NCBI RefSeq assembly: GCF_051124815.1
Contig: NZ_CP118485.1
Coordinates: 558,001-622,000 of the forward strand
Direction of reading: 5' to 3'
Source: Azospirillum sp051124815
GTDB taxonomy: Bacteria; Pseudomonadota; Alphaproteobacteria; Azospirillales; Azospirillaceae
Length of the DNA stretch: 64,000 bases
Positions within the stretch are counted from its first letter, which is position 1. Each line of letters opens with the position of its first letter. Made by a program: the position numbers and the translations under genes. The notes beneath the pieces were generated by a model, which was not told the DNA's origin, did not search any database, and saw only the letters and a program-made list of their open reading frames with translations. Positions 26,601 to 34,574 of this stretch are shown here, in pieces.

Positions 26601-26961
26601 GATGGGCGTGCCGCTCGCCATCGACGATTTCGGCACCGGCTATTCCTCGCTGGCCTATCTGAAGCGCTTCCGGGTGGACAAGCTGAAGATCGACCGCAGC
26701 TTCGTCAGCGGCCTGCGCGCCGACGACCCGGACAGCGGCGCCATCGCCGAGGCGATCATCGGCATGGCCCGGTCCTTGCGCATGCAGACGCTGGCGGAAG
26801 GGGTGGAGACGGAGGAGCAGTACGACTGCCTCGCCGGGATGGGCTGCGACCAGTGCCAGGGCTATCTGCTGGGCCGGCCGATGCCCTACGAGGATTTCCT
26901 GGAGTTCGTCCGGAGCGATGTCGCCGCGTCCGAATTGCGGGTGGCGGAGGTGGTGGACTAG
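23689..26961 (+). CDS. Membrane Cache-PAS-PAS-GGDEF-EAL cyclic-di-GMP protein
   Basis: A 1090-aa sensor with both c-di-GMP synthesis and breakdown domains. Membrane segment 1 is at residues about 22-45. A periplasmic Cache domain follows (contains GGRGYYFIHDMTGNPVLMP). Membrane segment 2 is at about 365-390. Two PAS domains follow. The GGDEF motif (732-736) is intact, with an RASD inhibitory site five residues before it. The EAL motif (860-862) is intact, with DDFGTGYSS and LAEGVETEEQ, so both activities are possible. A TTG start at 23689 is chosen for the AAGGGAG just upstream. The ligand is unknown. Confidence 0.92.
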   Translation: MSDPVVELVRAPSRSSDEARLYRLQFLASMALVSALVLGLGFYFVWQHWADLEHDLRQSETRYLQEQRQALMQEVENAQSYLAYMRSRVEPLLKDHLRTQVNEAYAIARSVHDRERNILPEAAVKESIKQTLRPLRFSGGRGYYFIHDMTGNPVLMPVDPSREGAPKDGAPPSAAPDPAEDSVVGELMRAAHDPNRRGFARYRVSLPDDPTQTVDKLAFVRLFEPYDWLIGASDSLSAVETRLQNESLDRLRAFRFGETGFIGVLRQDGQVLLSPTAPASEGMNARDLPWKTERDIVTRMLELGRKGGGELRYDWIHPVSARPTPKMAYVSAPNVWGWILVAGSYIDDVGREMEARRAEISRGVNQRVWTTVAVLGVALAASVGVSWLVTGWIRRIVGSYQLRVRHSDSMLRERARQLYLANFFIDHVSEIVVLADAGLRIAYVNPFGCKALGGRLDDLVMGQADLLKRFAAEGEDAASHYETAYLTADGRMLELEVTASRITYEGDVYYSAIARDISERKRAEWQLRLSAKVFDNAAEGMFVANEHRQIVAANDAFSRITGYGRDEVLGRGPEFLRSDRNPPEFYDELWAQLRAQGHWAGEIWSTRKNGEVFPEWLSVKLVRNEDGAVANYIAAFTDITETRAQEERIRHLAQFDFLTDLPNRFLLRDRLERAILAAGRHGTKVGLLFVDLDRFKTINDSLGHQVGDGLLREVAVRLTGTVRASDTVSRQGGDEFIILISDMDSPDAAGTVARKVLHALSEAYLIDGHELQVTPSIGIAVYPDDGTGIDALLKSADMAMYAAKEAGRATYRFFTPELNRRASDRMWTENNLRRALANNELELHFQPQFSLDDRRLVGAEALVRWRQPDGTLIMPGQFIPVAEDTGLILPLGDWVLGEACRRVSELLRHRDLLIAINLSAVQVRRPGLAERVAGWLSAYGIPPSALELEVTESVLMDESDVVSETFSQLREMGVPLAIDDFGTGYSSLAYLKRFRVDKLKIDRSFVSGLRADDPDSGAIAEAIIGMARSLRMQTLAEGVETEEQYDCLAGMGCDQCQGYLLGRPMPYEDFLEFVRSDVAASELRVAEVVD

Positions 26962-26986
26962 CGGGTGGCCTCCACCCGTATTGCCG

Positions 26987-27745
26987 TCACCCGTAGCGCA
27001 GCAGCCTTGTCCCGTTCGCCTTCAGCCAGGCCCGCGGCCATTCCACGCCGGTGCCGTCGGTCAGGCTGGCGCACAGCGCCCAGAAGCGCGGGGAATGGTT
27101 CATCTCGCGCAGATGCGCCACCTCATGCCCGACGACATAATCCAGAACCGGCTCCGGCGTCAGGATCAGGCGCCAGGAGAAGGACAGCCGGCCGGTCGAC
27201 GAACAGCTGCCCCAGCGGCTCTTGGTGTCGCGGATGGTGACGGCGGCGACGCGGGCGCCGATGGTCGCCGCCTTCAGTCGGGCGCGGGCCGCCAGTTCGC
27301 GCTTGGCCTCCGCGGTCAGGAAATCGCGGATGCGGCGGGCGATGTGTTCCGGCTGGCCGCCGACCAGCAGGGCGCCGTCCTCGATCCGGGTCGCGCCGCG
27401 CAGGGCAGGGTCGTGGCGGATGACATGCTCGACGCCGAGATAGGGCACGCTGGCGCCGTCGGCGAAGGGCAGGGAGGGCGGCATCGCCGCCAGCCGCGCC
27501 CGCAGCCAGCCGTCATGCCGGCCGACGAACTGGCGGGCATCGGTTTCCGACACGCCGACCGGCACCACCACCTGGACCAGCCCGCGGCCGGGATCGACGC
27601 GCAGGGTCATGCGGGTGGCGCGCGCGCTCTCCCGCAACTCCAGCGGCATCGGCAGGCCGGAAATCTCCAGCGCCCGCGGCGGCTGCGGCGGTCGGGCGGC
27701 GGATCGCTTGCGGCGACGGGCGAGGGAGGGGCGGCGTTGCACCAT
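26987..27745 (-). CDS. YgjP-type zinc metallopeptidase (DUF45/M48-like)
   Basis: A 252-aa protein of the YgjP/DUF45 family. The zinc-binding HExxH is in VVGHEVAHLREMNHSPRFW, with a third histidine ligand in NHSP. It is preceded by the family block SRWGSCSSTGRLSFSWRLILTP. The N-terminus is strongly basic (SLARRRKRSAARPPQ), and no signal peptide is seen, so it is probably cytoplasmic. It converges with the GGDEF-EAL gene, 25 bp apart. Physiological substrates are not established. Confidence 0.88.
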   Translation of the reverse strand: MVQRRPSLARRRKRSAARPPQPPRALEISGLPMPLELRESARATRMTLRVDPGRGLVQVVVPVGVSETDARQFVGRHDGWLRARLAAMPPSLPFADGASVPYLGVEHVIRHDPALRGATRIEDGALLVGGQPEHIARRIRDFLTAEAKRELAARARLKAATIGARVAAVTIRDTKSRWGSCSSTGRLSFSWRLILTPEPVLDYVVGHEVAHLREMNHSPRFWALCASLTDGTGVEWPRAWLKANGTRLLRYG

Positions 27746-27883
27746 GGGCGTCTTATAGCGCGGCCGACATCGGATGCGGAAGCGTCCTCCGCCCTTTGTC
27801 GGAATGGCGCAGCGGCGCGGCTTCTGATCTAAGTCTTACGGCTTTCGAACGAACTTAGGCCATGGGGTGGACTGAGGTCACAT

Positions 27884-27913
27884 TTGACACGATCGATCGG
27901 AGCACAAGATAAA
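27884..27913 (+). promoter_or_regulatory. Likely sigma-70 promoter of the hybrid kinase gene
   Basis: A perfect TTGACA (27884-27889), an 18-base spacer and GATAAA (27908-27913). It lies about 100 bp before the ATG at 28010. This argues against using the in-frame TTG at 27884 as a translation start. Confidence 0.55.
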
Positions 27914-28009
27914 GCAGAGGTAACGCGGTGGTCTGTGGACCTCCCTTTTATCGCCTGTCATGCCGCCCGTTTTCCTGTTGTTGGTCTTCCCCGTAGCCTT
28001 GCCGAGTAC

Positions 28010-29596
28010 ATGCCGATGCCTCTGATCCCAGGACAAACGCCGACACGCGAGGATCTGTTGGACGCCCTGCTGTCGGCCAACGGCTCGCCCCAGGCCCTGC
28101 TTGGCGAGGATGGGCGCGTGCTGGTGGCGAATCGTGCCTTCGCCGACGCTCTCGGCTGCCCGCCGGACGCGGTGGTTGGGAGGACGCTGGAGGAGGCCGG
28201 GTTGCGGCCCGAAACGGCCGAGGGCATCGAGGCGCTGTGGCGGCAGGTGATGGCGACCGGCGTGCCGGCCAGCACCTCCGGCCCGCTCCCCGGCCTGCCG
28301 CCTGCACTGGCGCTGACCCCGGTGGCGGATGCCGGCGGGCGGACCCGCGCGGTGGCGCTGGCCGCCGATGCAACTGCGGCAGCCTTGGCCGAAGCGCGGG
28401 CGGAAACCGCGCAGGCGCGCGCCGATGCCGAACGCGCCCGCACCGCCAAGGGCAAGTTCCTGTCCGCGGCCAGCCACGATTTGCGCCAGCCCTTCCAGGC
28501 GATGCACCTGTTCCACCATCTGCTGAGCGGCCGGCTGACCGATCCGGCCTCCATCGAGCTGGCGAACAAGCTGGAGCAGGCGATCATCGGCGGCGAGGCC
28601 CTGCTGCGCGCCCTGTTGGAGGTGTCGGCGCTGGAAGCCGGGCTGGTCACCGCCAGCCCGCAGACCTTCCCGGTCGACGAACTGCTCGCCAAGATGCTGG
28701 AGGAGTTCGGACCGGAGGCGGAGGCCAAGGGGCTGCGCTTCAACGTCCACCCGCTCGACGCCCAGGTGACCAGCGATCCGGTGCTGATGGAACGGCTGCT
28801 GCGGCCGATCATGGCCAACGCCCTGCGCTACACCCTGACGGGCGGCATCCTGCTGGCGGCGCGGCGGCGCGGTGCGAACCTGCGCATCGAGGTGTGGGAC
28901 ACCGGCGTCGGCATCGATCCGTCCAACCATGCCGTGATCTTCGAGGACTTCCACCAGCTCGGCAATCCCGGACGCGACCGCAAGCAGGGGCTGGGACTCG
29001 GTCTCGCCATCGTGCGGCGGCTGGCGGAGGTGCTGGGGCATCCGATCACCGTGCGCTCCAAGCCCGGCAAGGGCTCCGTCTTCGCGGTGGAGGTGCCGCT
29101 GGCCGGCAACGACGGCGACCGTTCGGGTGACGACTCCACCGACGGCGACCCGGACCCGGCGACCGGCCAGTCCACTTCCGCCGCCGCTTCCCCGGTCGCC
29201 GGCACGGTGCTGGTGATTGAGGATGATGCCATGCAACTGGAGGGGATCGGGCTGCTGTTGCAGGGCTGGGGCTATGCCGTCATCCCCGCCCGCGGCATCG
29301 ACGAGGCCTGTGCCGGGCTGGACGGTGGGGCCGCGACTCCCGACCTCGTGCTGTCCGACCTGCGGCTGTCGGGGCCGGAGACCGGCATCGACGCCATCCA
29401 GGCGGTGCGCGCCCGCTGCGGCCGGCGGGTGCCGGGCGTCATCGTCACCGGCGACACCGATCCCGACCGGCTGCGCAGCGTCGACCGCAGCGGCTTTCCC
29501 ATGGTCCACAAGCCCTGCGACCCGGCGGCCCTGCGCCGCCTGCTCAGCCGCAGCCTGCCGCCCGTCCGTCGGCCTGATGCCGCCTGGCCGCGTTAG
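28010..29596 (+). CDS. Hybrid histidine kinase PAS-HisKA(DLRQP)-HATPase-REC
   Basis: A 528-aa cytoplasmic kinase. It has a short PAS-like N-terminus (LLGEDGRVLVANRAFADALG) and a coiled coil. HisKA has H156 in SAASHDLRQPFQAMHLF, the DLRQP variant of the H-box. The HATPase has DTGVGIDPSNH and GLGLGLAIVRR. A C-terminal receiver has its Asp in LVLSDLRLSG. ATG 28010 is chosen over the upstream TTG, which forms a -35 box. It is similar in plan to the kinase at 61736-63181, including the receiver end TGDTDPDRLR. Signal unknown. Confidence 0.88.
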   Translation: MPMPLIPGQTPTREDLLDALLSANGSPQALLGEDGRVLVANRAFADALGCPPDAVVGRTLEEAGLRPETAEGIEALWRQVMATGVPASTSGPLPGLPPALALTPVADAGGRTRAVALAADATAAALAEARAETAQARADAERARTAKGKFLSAASHDLRQPFQAMHLFHHLLSGRLTDPASIELANKLEQAIIGGEALLRALLEVSALEAGLVTASPQTFPVDELLAKMLEEFGPEAEAKGLRFNVHPLDAQVTSDPVLMERLLRPIMANALRYTLTGGILLAARRRGANLRIEVWDTGVGIDPSNHAVIFEDFHQLGNPGRDRKQGLGLGLAIVRRLAEVLGHPITVRSKPGKGSVFAVEVPLAGNDGDRSGDDSTDGDPDPATGQSTSAAASPVAGTVLVIEDDAMQLEGIGLLLQGWGYAVIPARGIDEACAGLDGGAATPDLVLSDLRLSGPETGIDAIQAVRARCGRRVPGVIVTGDTDPDRLRSVDRSGFPMVHKPCDPAALRRLLSRSLPPVRRPDAAWPR

Positions 29597-29649
29597 ACAT
29601 TCCGCGCCCGCGCATTTTCGCTCCGCAACATTCCACCGCTGTGGTTTTC

Positions 29650-29668
29650 ACGTCATAAAACTGTAAAG
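29650..29668 (+). promoter_or_regulatory. PhoB (Pho) box upstream of ugpB
   Basis: ACGTCATAAAACTGTAAAG agrees with the Pho-box consensus (CTGTCAT-A/T-rich-CTGTCAC) at 13 of 19 positions, including GTCATAAA and CTGT. It is about 225 bp before the ugpB ATG. This fits phosphate-starvation control of the glycerol-3-phosphate transporter. Confidence 0.68.
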
Positions 29669-29892
29669 CGGCGTCTTGACAGACCCCGGTATGCGTGCGC
29701 AGTGTGACGCTTAGAGCAACCAAACAGTTTCGAAAACGATCATCAAACAGCCGGTCTTTTTCGCAAGCGCACACACCGCCCCCTATGGCACCGAATGCGT
29801 CTGCCACCAAAACTTCACGAAAGCGTCGCGGGACGGCAACCCGTTGCCCTCATGACAACCGCGAACCATACCGGGATAGGGAGACCCACCGC

Positions 29893-31248
29893 ATGTTGAC
29901 CCGCCGCAAGCTTGCCCTCCTGACGGGCGCCGCCACCACCGGCGCGCTGCTGTTCGCCGCCGCCCTGCCGGGCACCGCGCTGGCGCAGCAGAAGACGGTG
30001 ATCGATTTCTGGCACGGCCTGCCGCAGCCGCTGGGCGGCCAACTGGAGCAGATCGTCAAGGACTTCAACGACAGCCAGCAGGCGGTCCAGGTCAACGCCT
30101 CCTACAAGGGCAGCTATCCGGAGACGATGCAGGCGGCCATCGCCGCCTTCCGTGCCGGCAACGCGCCGCACATCGTGCAGATGTTCGAGGTCGGGACCGC
30201 CACCATGATGGCCGCCGGCCCGGCGGTGAAGCCGGTCTATCAGCTGATGAAGGAGACCGGGGCGTCCTTCAACCCCGACGCCTACATCCCGGCGGTGAAG
30301 GGCTACTACTCGTCCAAGGACGGGAAGATGATGGCGCTGCCGTTCAACAGCTCCACCACCATCATGTTCTACAACAAGGATGCCTTCAAGAAGGCCGGCC
30401 TCGACCCCAACAAGCCGCCGGCGACCTGGCCGGAGATGATCGAGGCGACGAAGAAGCTCAAGGCGTCGGGCTCGACCTGCCCGCTGACCACCTCCTGGCC
30501 GGTGTGGGCGCAGTTCGAACAGCTGGGCGCCATCCACAACACGCCCTTCGCCACCCAGCAGAACGGCTTCGGCGGCCTGAACGCCGAGCTGAAGATCAAT
30601 GCCCCGCTTTACGTCAAGCATGTCCAGACCCTGATCGACATGCAGAAGGACGGGCTGTTCAAGTATGGCGGCCGCGACAACAAGCCGGACGCCCTGTTCC
30701 CGTCGGGCGAATGCGCGATGATCCACGGTTCGTCCGGCCTGCGCAGCCGCATCATGAAGGAGGCGACCTTCGCCTGGGGCGCCGCCCCGCTGCCCTATTG
30801 GCCGGAGTTCGCCAAGGACGGCCCGAAGAACAGCATCATCGGCGGCGCCGCCTTCTGGGTGATGACCGCGCCCAAGCGTACCCCGGCCGAATACAAGGCG
30901 GTGTCGCAGTTCTTCAGCTACCTCGCCCGGCCGGAAGTTGACGCCAAGTGGCACATGGACACCGGTTATGTCCCGGTGACGATGAAGGGCTACGAGCTGG
31001 CCAAGTCCCAGGGCTATTACGAGAAGAACCCCGGCGCCGACGTCCCGGCCGCCCAGCTGACCCGCACGCCGACCACCGAGAACAGCATGGGCCTGCGCCT
31101 GGGCAACCTGCCGGAAATCCGCAACATCATCCAGGAAGAGCTTGAGAAGGCCTTCCAGGGTCAGCAGGACGCCAAGCAGGCCTTGGACGCCTCGGTGAAG
31201 CGCGGCAACGCCGTGCTCCGCAACTTCGAGCGCGCCAACAAGGGCTGA
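29893..31248 (+). CDS. ugpB: sn-glycerol-3-phosphate ABC transporter substrate-binding protein
   Basis: A 451-aa periplasmic binding protein for glycerol-3-phosphate. A signal peptide (MLTRRKLALLTGAATTGALLFAAALPGTALAQ, cleavage after ALA) is followed by TVIDFWHGLPQPLGGQLEQ, which is typical of UgpB. ATG 29893 is chosen to begin at this signal peptide. It is the first gene of a ugpBAEC set, and a Pho box lies upstream. A 215-bp spacer with inverted repeats separates it from ugpA. Confidence 0.93.
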   Translation: MLTRRKLALLTGAATTGALLFAAALPGTALAQQKTVIDFWHGLPQPLGGQLEQIVKDFNDSQQAVQVNASYKGSYPETMQAAIAAFRAGNAPHIVQMFEVGTATMMAAGPAVKPVYQLMKETGASFNPDAYIPAVKGYYSSKDGKMMALPFNSSTTIMFYNKDAFKKAGLDPNKPPATWPEMIEATKKLKASGSTCPLTTSWPVWAQFEQLGAIHNTPFATQQNGFGGLNAELKINAPLYVKHVQTLIDMQKDGLFKYGGRDNKPDALFPSGECAMIHGSSGLRSRIMKEATFAWGAAPLPYWPEFAKDGPKNSIIGGAAFWVMTAPKRTPAEYKAVSQFFSYLARPEVDAKWHMDTGYVPVTMKGYELAKSQGYYEKNPGADVPAAQLTRTPTTENSMGLRLGNLPEIRNIIQEELEKAFQGQQDAKQALDASVKRGNAVLRNFERANKG

Positions 31249-31269
31249 TTGGGAGAAGCACCCTTGGAT

Positions 31270-31411
31270 CCCCTCTCCCCCCCGGGGAGAGGGTTAGGGT
31301 GAGGGGGATGCGCGGTGTGGCTTCTGTTTCGTGAAGCACGCTTCGCATTTCCCCCAATTCATCCCGTGCCTCCCCCTCACCCCGACCCTCTCCCCGGGGG
31401 GGAGAGGGGGA
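31270..31411. repeat. Inverted GC-rich repeat pair between ugpB and ugpA
   Basis: Copy 1 (31270-31308) and copy 2 (31371-31411) are near-perfect reverse complements of each other. Each contains its own smaller CCCTCTCCCC/GGGGAGAGGG palindrome. Such elements are common between genes in alphaproteobacteria. They could form a large mRNA hairpin that protects the ugpB transcript end. Confidence 0.8.
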
Positions 31412-31463
31412 AGGGGGGGATCGGGCCTCAAAACACCACGCCTAACCCACGAAAGACCATCCT

Positions 31464-32348
31464 TTGCAGCGTCGCGTCACCTTCGACAGCCGGCTGTTGC
31501 CCTATCTGCTGCTTGCGCCGCAGGTGGCGGTGACGCTGGTGTTTTTCATCTGGCCGGCCGCCCAGGCGGTCTGGCAGTCGGTGCATCTGCAGGACGCCTT
31601 CGGCATCCGCAGCGAGTTCGTCTGGTTCGAGAATTTCACCTATGTGCTGAGCGATCCGAACTACCTCGACACGCTGCAGACCACGGTGATCTTCAGCGTC
31701 GCGGTGACGGTGCTGGCGATGGGATTGGCGCTGCTGCTGGCGGTGCTGGCCGATTCCAAGATCAAGGGCGCCGGCGCCTACAAGACGCTGCTGATCTGGC
31801 CCTATGCGCTGGCTCCGGCCGTCGCGGCGGTGCTGTGGATGTTCATCTTCAATCCCGACATCGGGTCCTTCGGCCGGGCGCTGCGGGCGATGGGCTATGA
31901 CTGGGATTACCGGCTGAACGGCGGTCAGGCGCTGCTGATGGTGATCCTCGCCGCCAGTTGGAAGCAGGTGTCCTACAACTTCATCTTCTTCCTGGCCGGG
32001 CTGCAGGCGATCCCGCGTTCGGTGATGGAGGCGGCCAGCATCGATGGCGCCGGGCCGGTGCGGCGGTTCTGGACCATCACCTTCCCGCTGCTGTCGCCGA
32101 CCACCTTCTTCCTGCTGGTGGTCGACATGGTCTACGCCTTCTTCGAGACCTTCGGCACCATCCATGCCCTGACCCAGGGCGGGCCGGGCAAGGCGACGGA
32201 GACGCTGATCTTCCGCGTCTATCAGGACGGCGTGGTCAACAACGACCTCGGCGGGTCGTCGGCCCAGTCGGTGATCCTGATGGTGATCGTCATCGCGCTG
32301 ACCGCGGTGCAGTTCCGCTTCGTCGAGCGCAAGGTCCATTACTCATGA
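31464..32348 (+). CDS. ugpA: sn-glycerol-3-phosphate ABC transporter permease UgpA
   Basis: A 294-aa inner-membrane permease with about six membrane segments. The cytoplasmic EAA loop is MEAASIDGAGPVRRFWTITFPLL. The TTG start at 31464 gives the usual N-terminus (QRRVTFDSRLLPYLLLAPQ); no better start is present. The stop overlaps the ugpE ATG by 4 bp. It pairs with UgpE to form the channel. Confidence 0.93.
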   Translation: MQRRVTFDSRLLPYLLLAPQVAVTLVFFIWPAAQAVWQSVHLQDAFGIRSEFVWFENFTYVLSDPNYLDTLQTTVIFSVAVTVLAMGLALLLAVLADSKIKGAGAYKTLLIWPYALAPAVAAVLWMFIFNPDIGSFGRALRAMGYDWDYRLNGGQALLMVILAASWKQVSYNFIFFLAGLQAIPRSVMEAASIDGAGPVRRFWTITFPLLSPTTFFLLVVDMVYAFFETFGTIHALTQGGPGKATETLIFRVYQDGVVNNDLGGSSAQSVILMVIVIALTAVQFRFVERKVHYS

Positions 32349-33193
32349 AGCAGACCCGTTTCATCGATCTGGTGCCGCACATCGTCCTGATCGTCGGCGT
32401 GCTGATCTTCGCCTATCCGATCTATGTGACGCTGATCGGCTCCACCTGGGATTCCGGCACCATCGGCCGCGGCGGGCTGCCGCTGTGGCCGGGCGGGGAG
32501 GGGGCGGCGAACTACGCCCAGGCCTGGGTCGGCGAGGCGGGCGACCGTGCCGTCTACACGCCCGTCCGCACCATGATGCTGAACAGCCTGGTGATGGCGC
32601 TGTCCATCGCGCTGGGCAAGATCGCCATCTCCATCCTGTCGGCCTACGCGGTGGCCTTCTTCCGCTTCCCGCTGCGCATGGCCTTCTTCTGGCTGATCTT
32701 CATCACGCTGATGCTGCCGGTGGAGGTGCGGATCATCCCGACCTACAAGGTCGTCGCCGATCTGGGGCTGATCAACACCTATGCCGGGCTGTCCATCCCG
32801 CTGATCGCCTCGGCCACGGCGACGCTGCTGTTCCGCCAGTTCTTCCTGACGATCCCGGACGAGCTGCTGGAAGCGGCGAAGATCGACGGCGCCGGGCCGG
32901 TGCGCTTCTTCATCGACGTGGTCCTACCGCTTTCGCGCACCAACATCGCGGCGCTGTTCGTCATCCTCTTCATCTATGGCTGGAACCAGTATCTCTGGCC
33001 GCTTCTGGTCACCAGCAGCGGCGACATGGAAACCATCGTGACCGGCATCACCAAGATGATCGGCACCGGCGAATCGGCCAACGACTGGCACATCATCATG
33101 GCGACCACGGTGCTGGCGATGCTGCCGCCCGTGGCGGTGGTGGTGTTCATGCAGCGCTGGTTCGTCAAAGGTCTTGTGGACAGCGAAAAGTAA
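32345..33193 (+). CDS. ugpE: sn-glycerol-3-phosphate ABC transporter permease UgpE
   Basis: A 282-aa second permease with about six membrane segments. The EAA loop is LEAAKIDGAGPVRFFIDVVLPLS. A LPVEVRIIPTYKVVADLGLINTYAGL block is typical of UgpE/MalG-type subunits. It starts within the ugpA stop (ATGA) and ugpC follows 25 bp after its stop. Confidence 0.93.
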   Translation: MKQTRFIDLVPHIVLIVGVLIFAYPIYVTLIGSTWDSGTIGRGGLPLWPGGEGAANYAQAWVGEAGDRAVYTPVRTMMLNSLVMALSIALGKIAISILSAYAVAFFRFPLRMAFFWLIFITLMLPVEVRIIPTYKVVADLGLINTYAGLSIPLIASATATLLFRQFFLTIPDELLEAAKIDGAGPVRFFIDVVLPLSRTNIAALFVILFIYGWNQYLWPLLVTSSGDMETIVTGITKMIGTGESANDWHIIMATTVLAMLPPVAVVVFMQRWFVKGLVDSEK

Positions 33194-33218
33194 GCGCGGG
33201 CGAAGGGAAAGAAGAACA

Positions 33219-34283
33219 ATGGCAACCGTTGAAATCCGCAACGTCCGCAAGTCCTACGGCCCGGTCGAAGCGATCAAGGGCATCGACATCGCGATCCAGG
33301 ACGGCGAATTCCTCGTCCTTCTCGGCCCGTCGGGCTGCGGCAAGTCCACCCTGCTGCGCATGGTCGCCGGGCTGGAGGGCATCACCGGCGGCGAGATCGC
33401 CATCGGCGGGCGCGTGGTCAATCACCTGGACCCCAAGGACCGCGACATCGCGATGGTGTTCCAGAACTACGCGCTCTACCCGCACATGACGGTCTTCGAC
33501 AACATGGCCTACGGCCTGAAGATCCGCGGAATCCCGAAGGCGGAAATCCGCGCCCGCGTCGACAAGGCGGCGGAGATCCTCGAACTCGGCCGCTTCCTCG
33601 ACCGCCGGCCGAGCCAGCTGTCGGGCGGCCAGCGCCAGCGCGTCGCCATGGGCCGCGCCATCGTGCGCGAACCCGCCGCCTTCCTGTTCGACGAGCCGCT
33701 GTCGAACCTCGACGCCAAGCTGCGCACCCAGATGCGGGTGGAGATCAAGCGGCTGCAGGACCGGCTCGGCATCACCAGCCTCTACGTCACCCACGATCAG
33801 GTGGAGGCGATGACGCTGGCCGACCGCATCCTGGTGATGAACCACGGCGTTGCCGAGCAGATCGGCACGCCGCTGGAGGTCTACCAGCGCCCGGCCAGCC
33901 TGTTCGTCGCCGGCTTCATCGGCTCGCCGCCGATGAATGTGCTGGACGGCCGCATCGACGACCGCGGCGAGGCGGTGCTGCTGCCCGGCGGCCAGCGCCT
34001 GCCCCTGCCGCAGCCGCGCCCGACCGACGCCGGCCGGCCGGTGAAGCTGGGCATCCGGCCGGAGCATCTGGCTGTCGCCGCGGAGGGCTTTTCCATCGAG
34101 ATCGAACTGGTGGAGGCGCTGGGGGCCGATACGGTGGTCTATGGCCGTCTGCCGGACGGCGAGACCCTGCTGGTCCGCATGGCCGGCATTCCCACCGTGC
34201 GCGAGCGCGACCGTCTGACCGTCGCCCCGCAGGACGGCGCCCTGCACCTGTTCGATGCAGTGACGGGGCGCCGGATGGAGTGA
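33219..34283 (+). CDS. ugpC: sn-glycerol-3-phosphate ABC transporter ATPase UgpC
   Basis: A 354-aa ATPase that powers uptake. Walker A is GPSGCGKST, the signature is LSGGQRQRVAMGRAIVR and Walker B is FLFDEPLSNLD. The C-terminal TOBE-like regulatory domain (residues about 240-354) is present. ATG 33219 follows AAGGGAAAGAAG. It is the last gene of ugpBAEC; no ugpQ phosphodiesterase follows. Confidence 0.93.
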   Translation: MATVEIRNVRKSYGPVEAIKGIDIAIQDGEFLVLLGPSGCGKSTLLRMVAGLEGITGGEIAIGGRVVNHLDPKDRDIAMVFQNYALYPHMTVFDNMAYGLKIRGIPKAEIRARVDKAAEILELGRFLDRRPSQLSGGQRQRVAMGRAIVREPAAFLFDEPLSNLDAKLRTQMRVEIKRLQDRLGITSLYVTHDQVEAMTLADRILVMNHGVAEQIGTPLEVYQRPASLFVAGFIGSPPMNVLDGRIDDRGEAVLLPGGQRLPLPQPRPTDAGRPVKLGIRPEHLAVAAEGFSIEIELVEALGADTVVYGRLPDGETLLVRMAGIPTVRERDRLTVAPQDGALHLFDAVTGRRME

Positions 34284-34292
34284 GGCCCGCGA

Positions 34293-34481
34293 TCAGAAAT
34301 CCGAACAGCGCCCCTTGAACTCCCAATCGCCGTAGCGGGTCGGTTCCGGCCCCTTCGGGCCGCCGATCTCGCCGGGCTTCTGTTCGGGGCCCTTGGTTTC
34401 CGTGGCCTCCGTTGTTTCGGTGGCGGTCACCGCTTCGGCGGCGTCCTGCTGCGGCTTGATCGGTTCGGTCATCATATCCAT
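34293..34481 (-). CDS. DUF1674 protein, succinate dehydrogenase assembly factor 4-like
   Basis: A 62-aa protein if begun at ATG 34481; an upstream in-frame ATG at 34526 would give 77 aa. The C-terminal 25 residues (EIGGPKGPEPTRYGDWEFKG, then RCSDF) are the DUF1674 core shared with SdhAF4, which helps flavinylated SdhA join the complex. The N-terminal part is low-complexity and rich in Thr/Glu/Ala. It is convergent with ugpC. No sdh genes are in the window. Confidence 0.85.
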   Translation of the reverse strand: MDMMTEPIKPQQDAAEAVTATETTEATETKGPEQKPGEIGGPKGPEPTRYGDWEFKGRCSDF

Positions 34482-34574
34482 CGCACTGCTGCGGGCATCT
34501 TGAACGGGGGCGCGGATCGGGCCCATATCTCGGATCAGGGCGGGTTACCCCGCCTCGGCCCATCCTGAACCGAT

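Noticed and set aside
27884..27886. TTG as start of the hybrid kinase
   Set aside because: It is the first part of a perfect TTGACA box with a plausible -10; the region to 28010 does not look coding.
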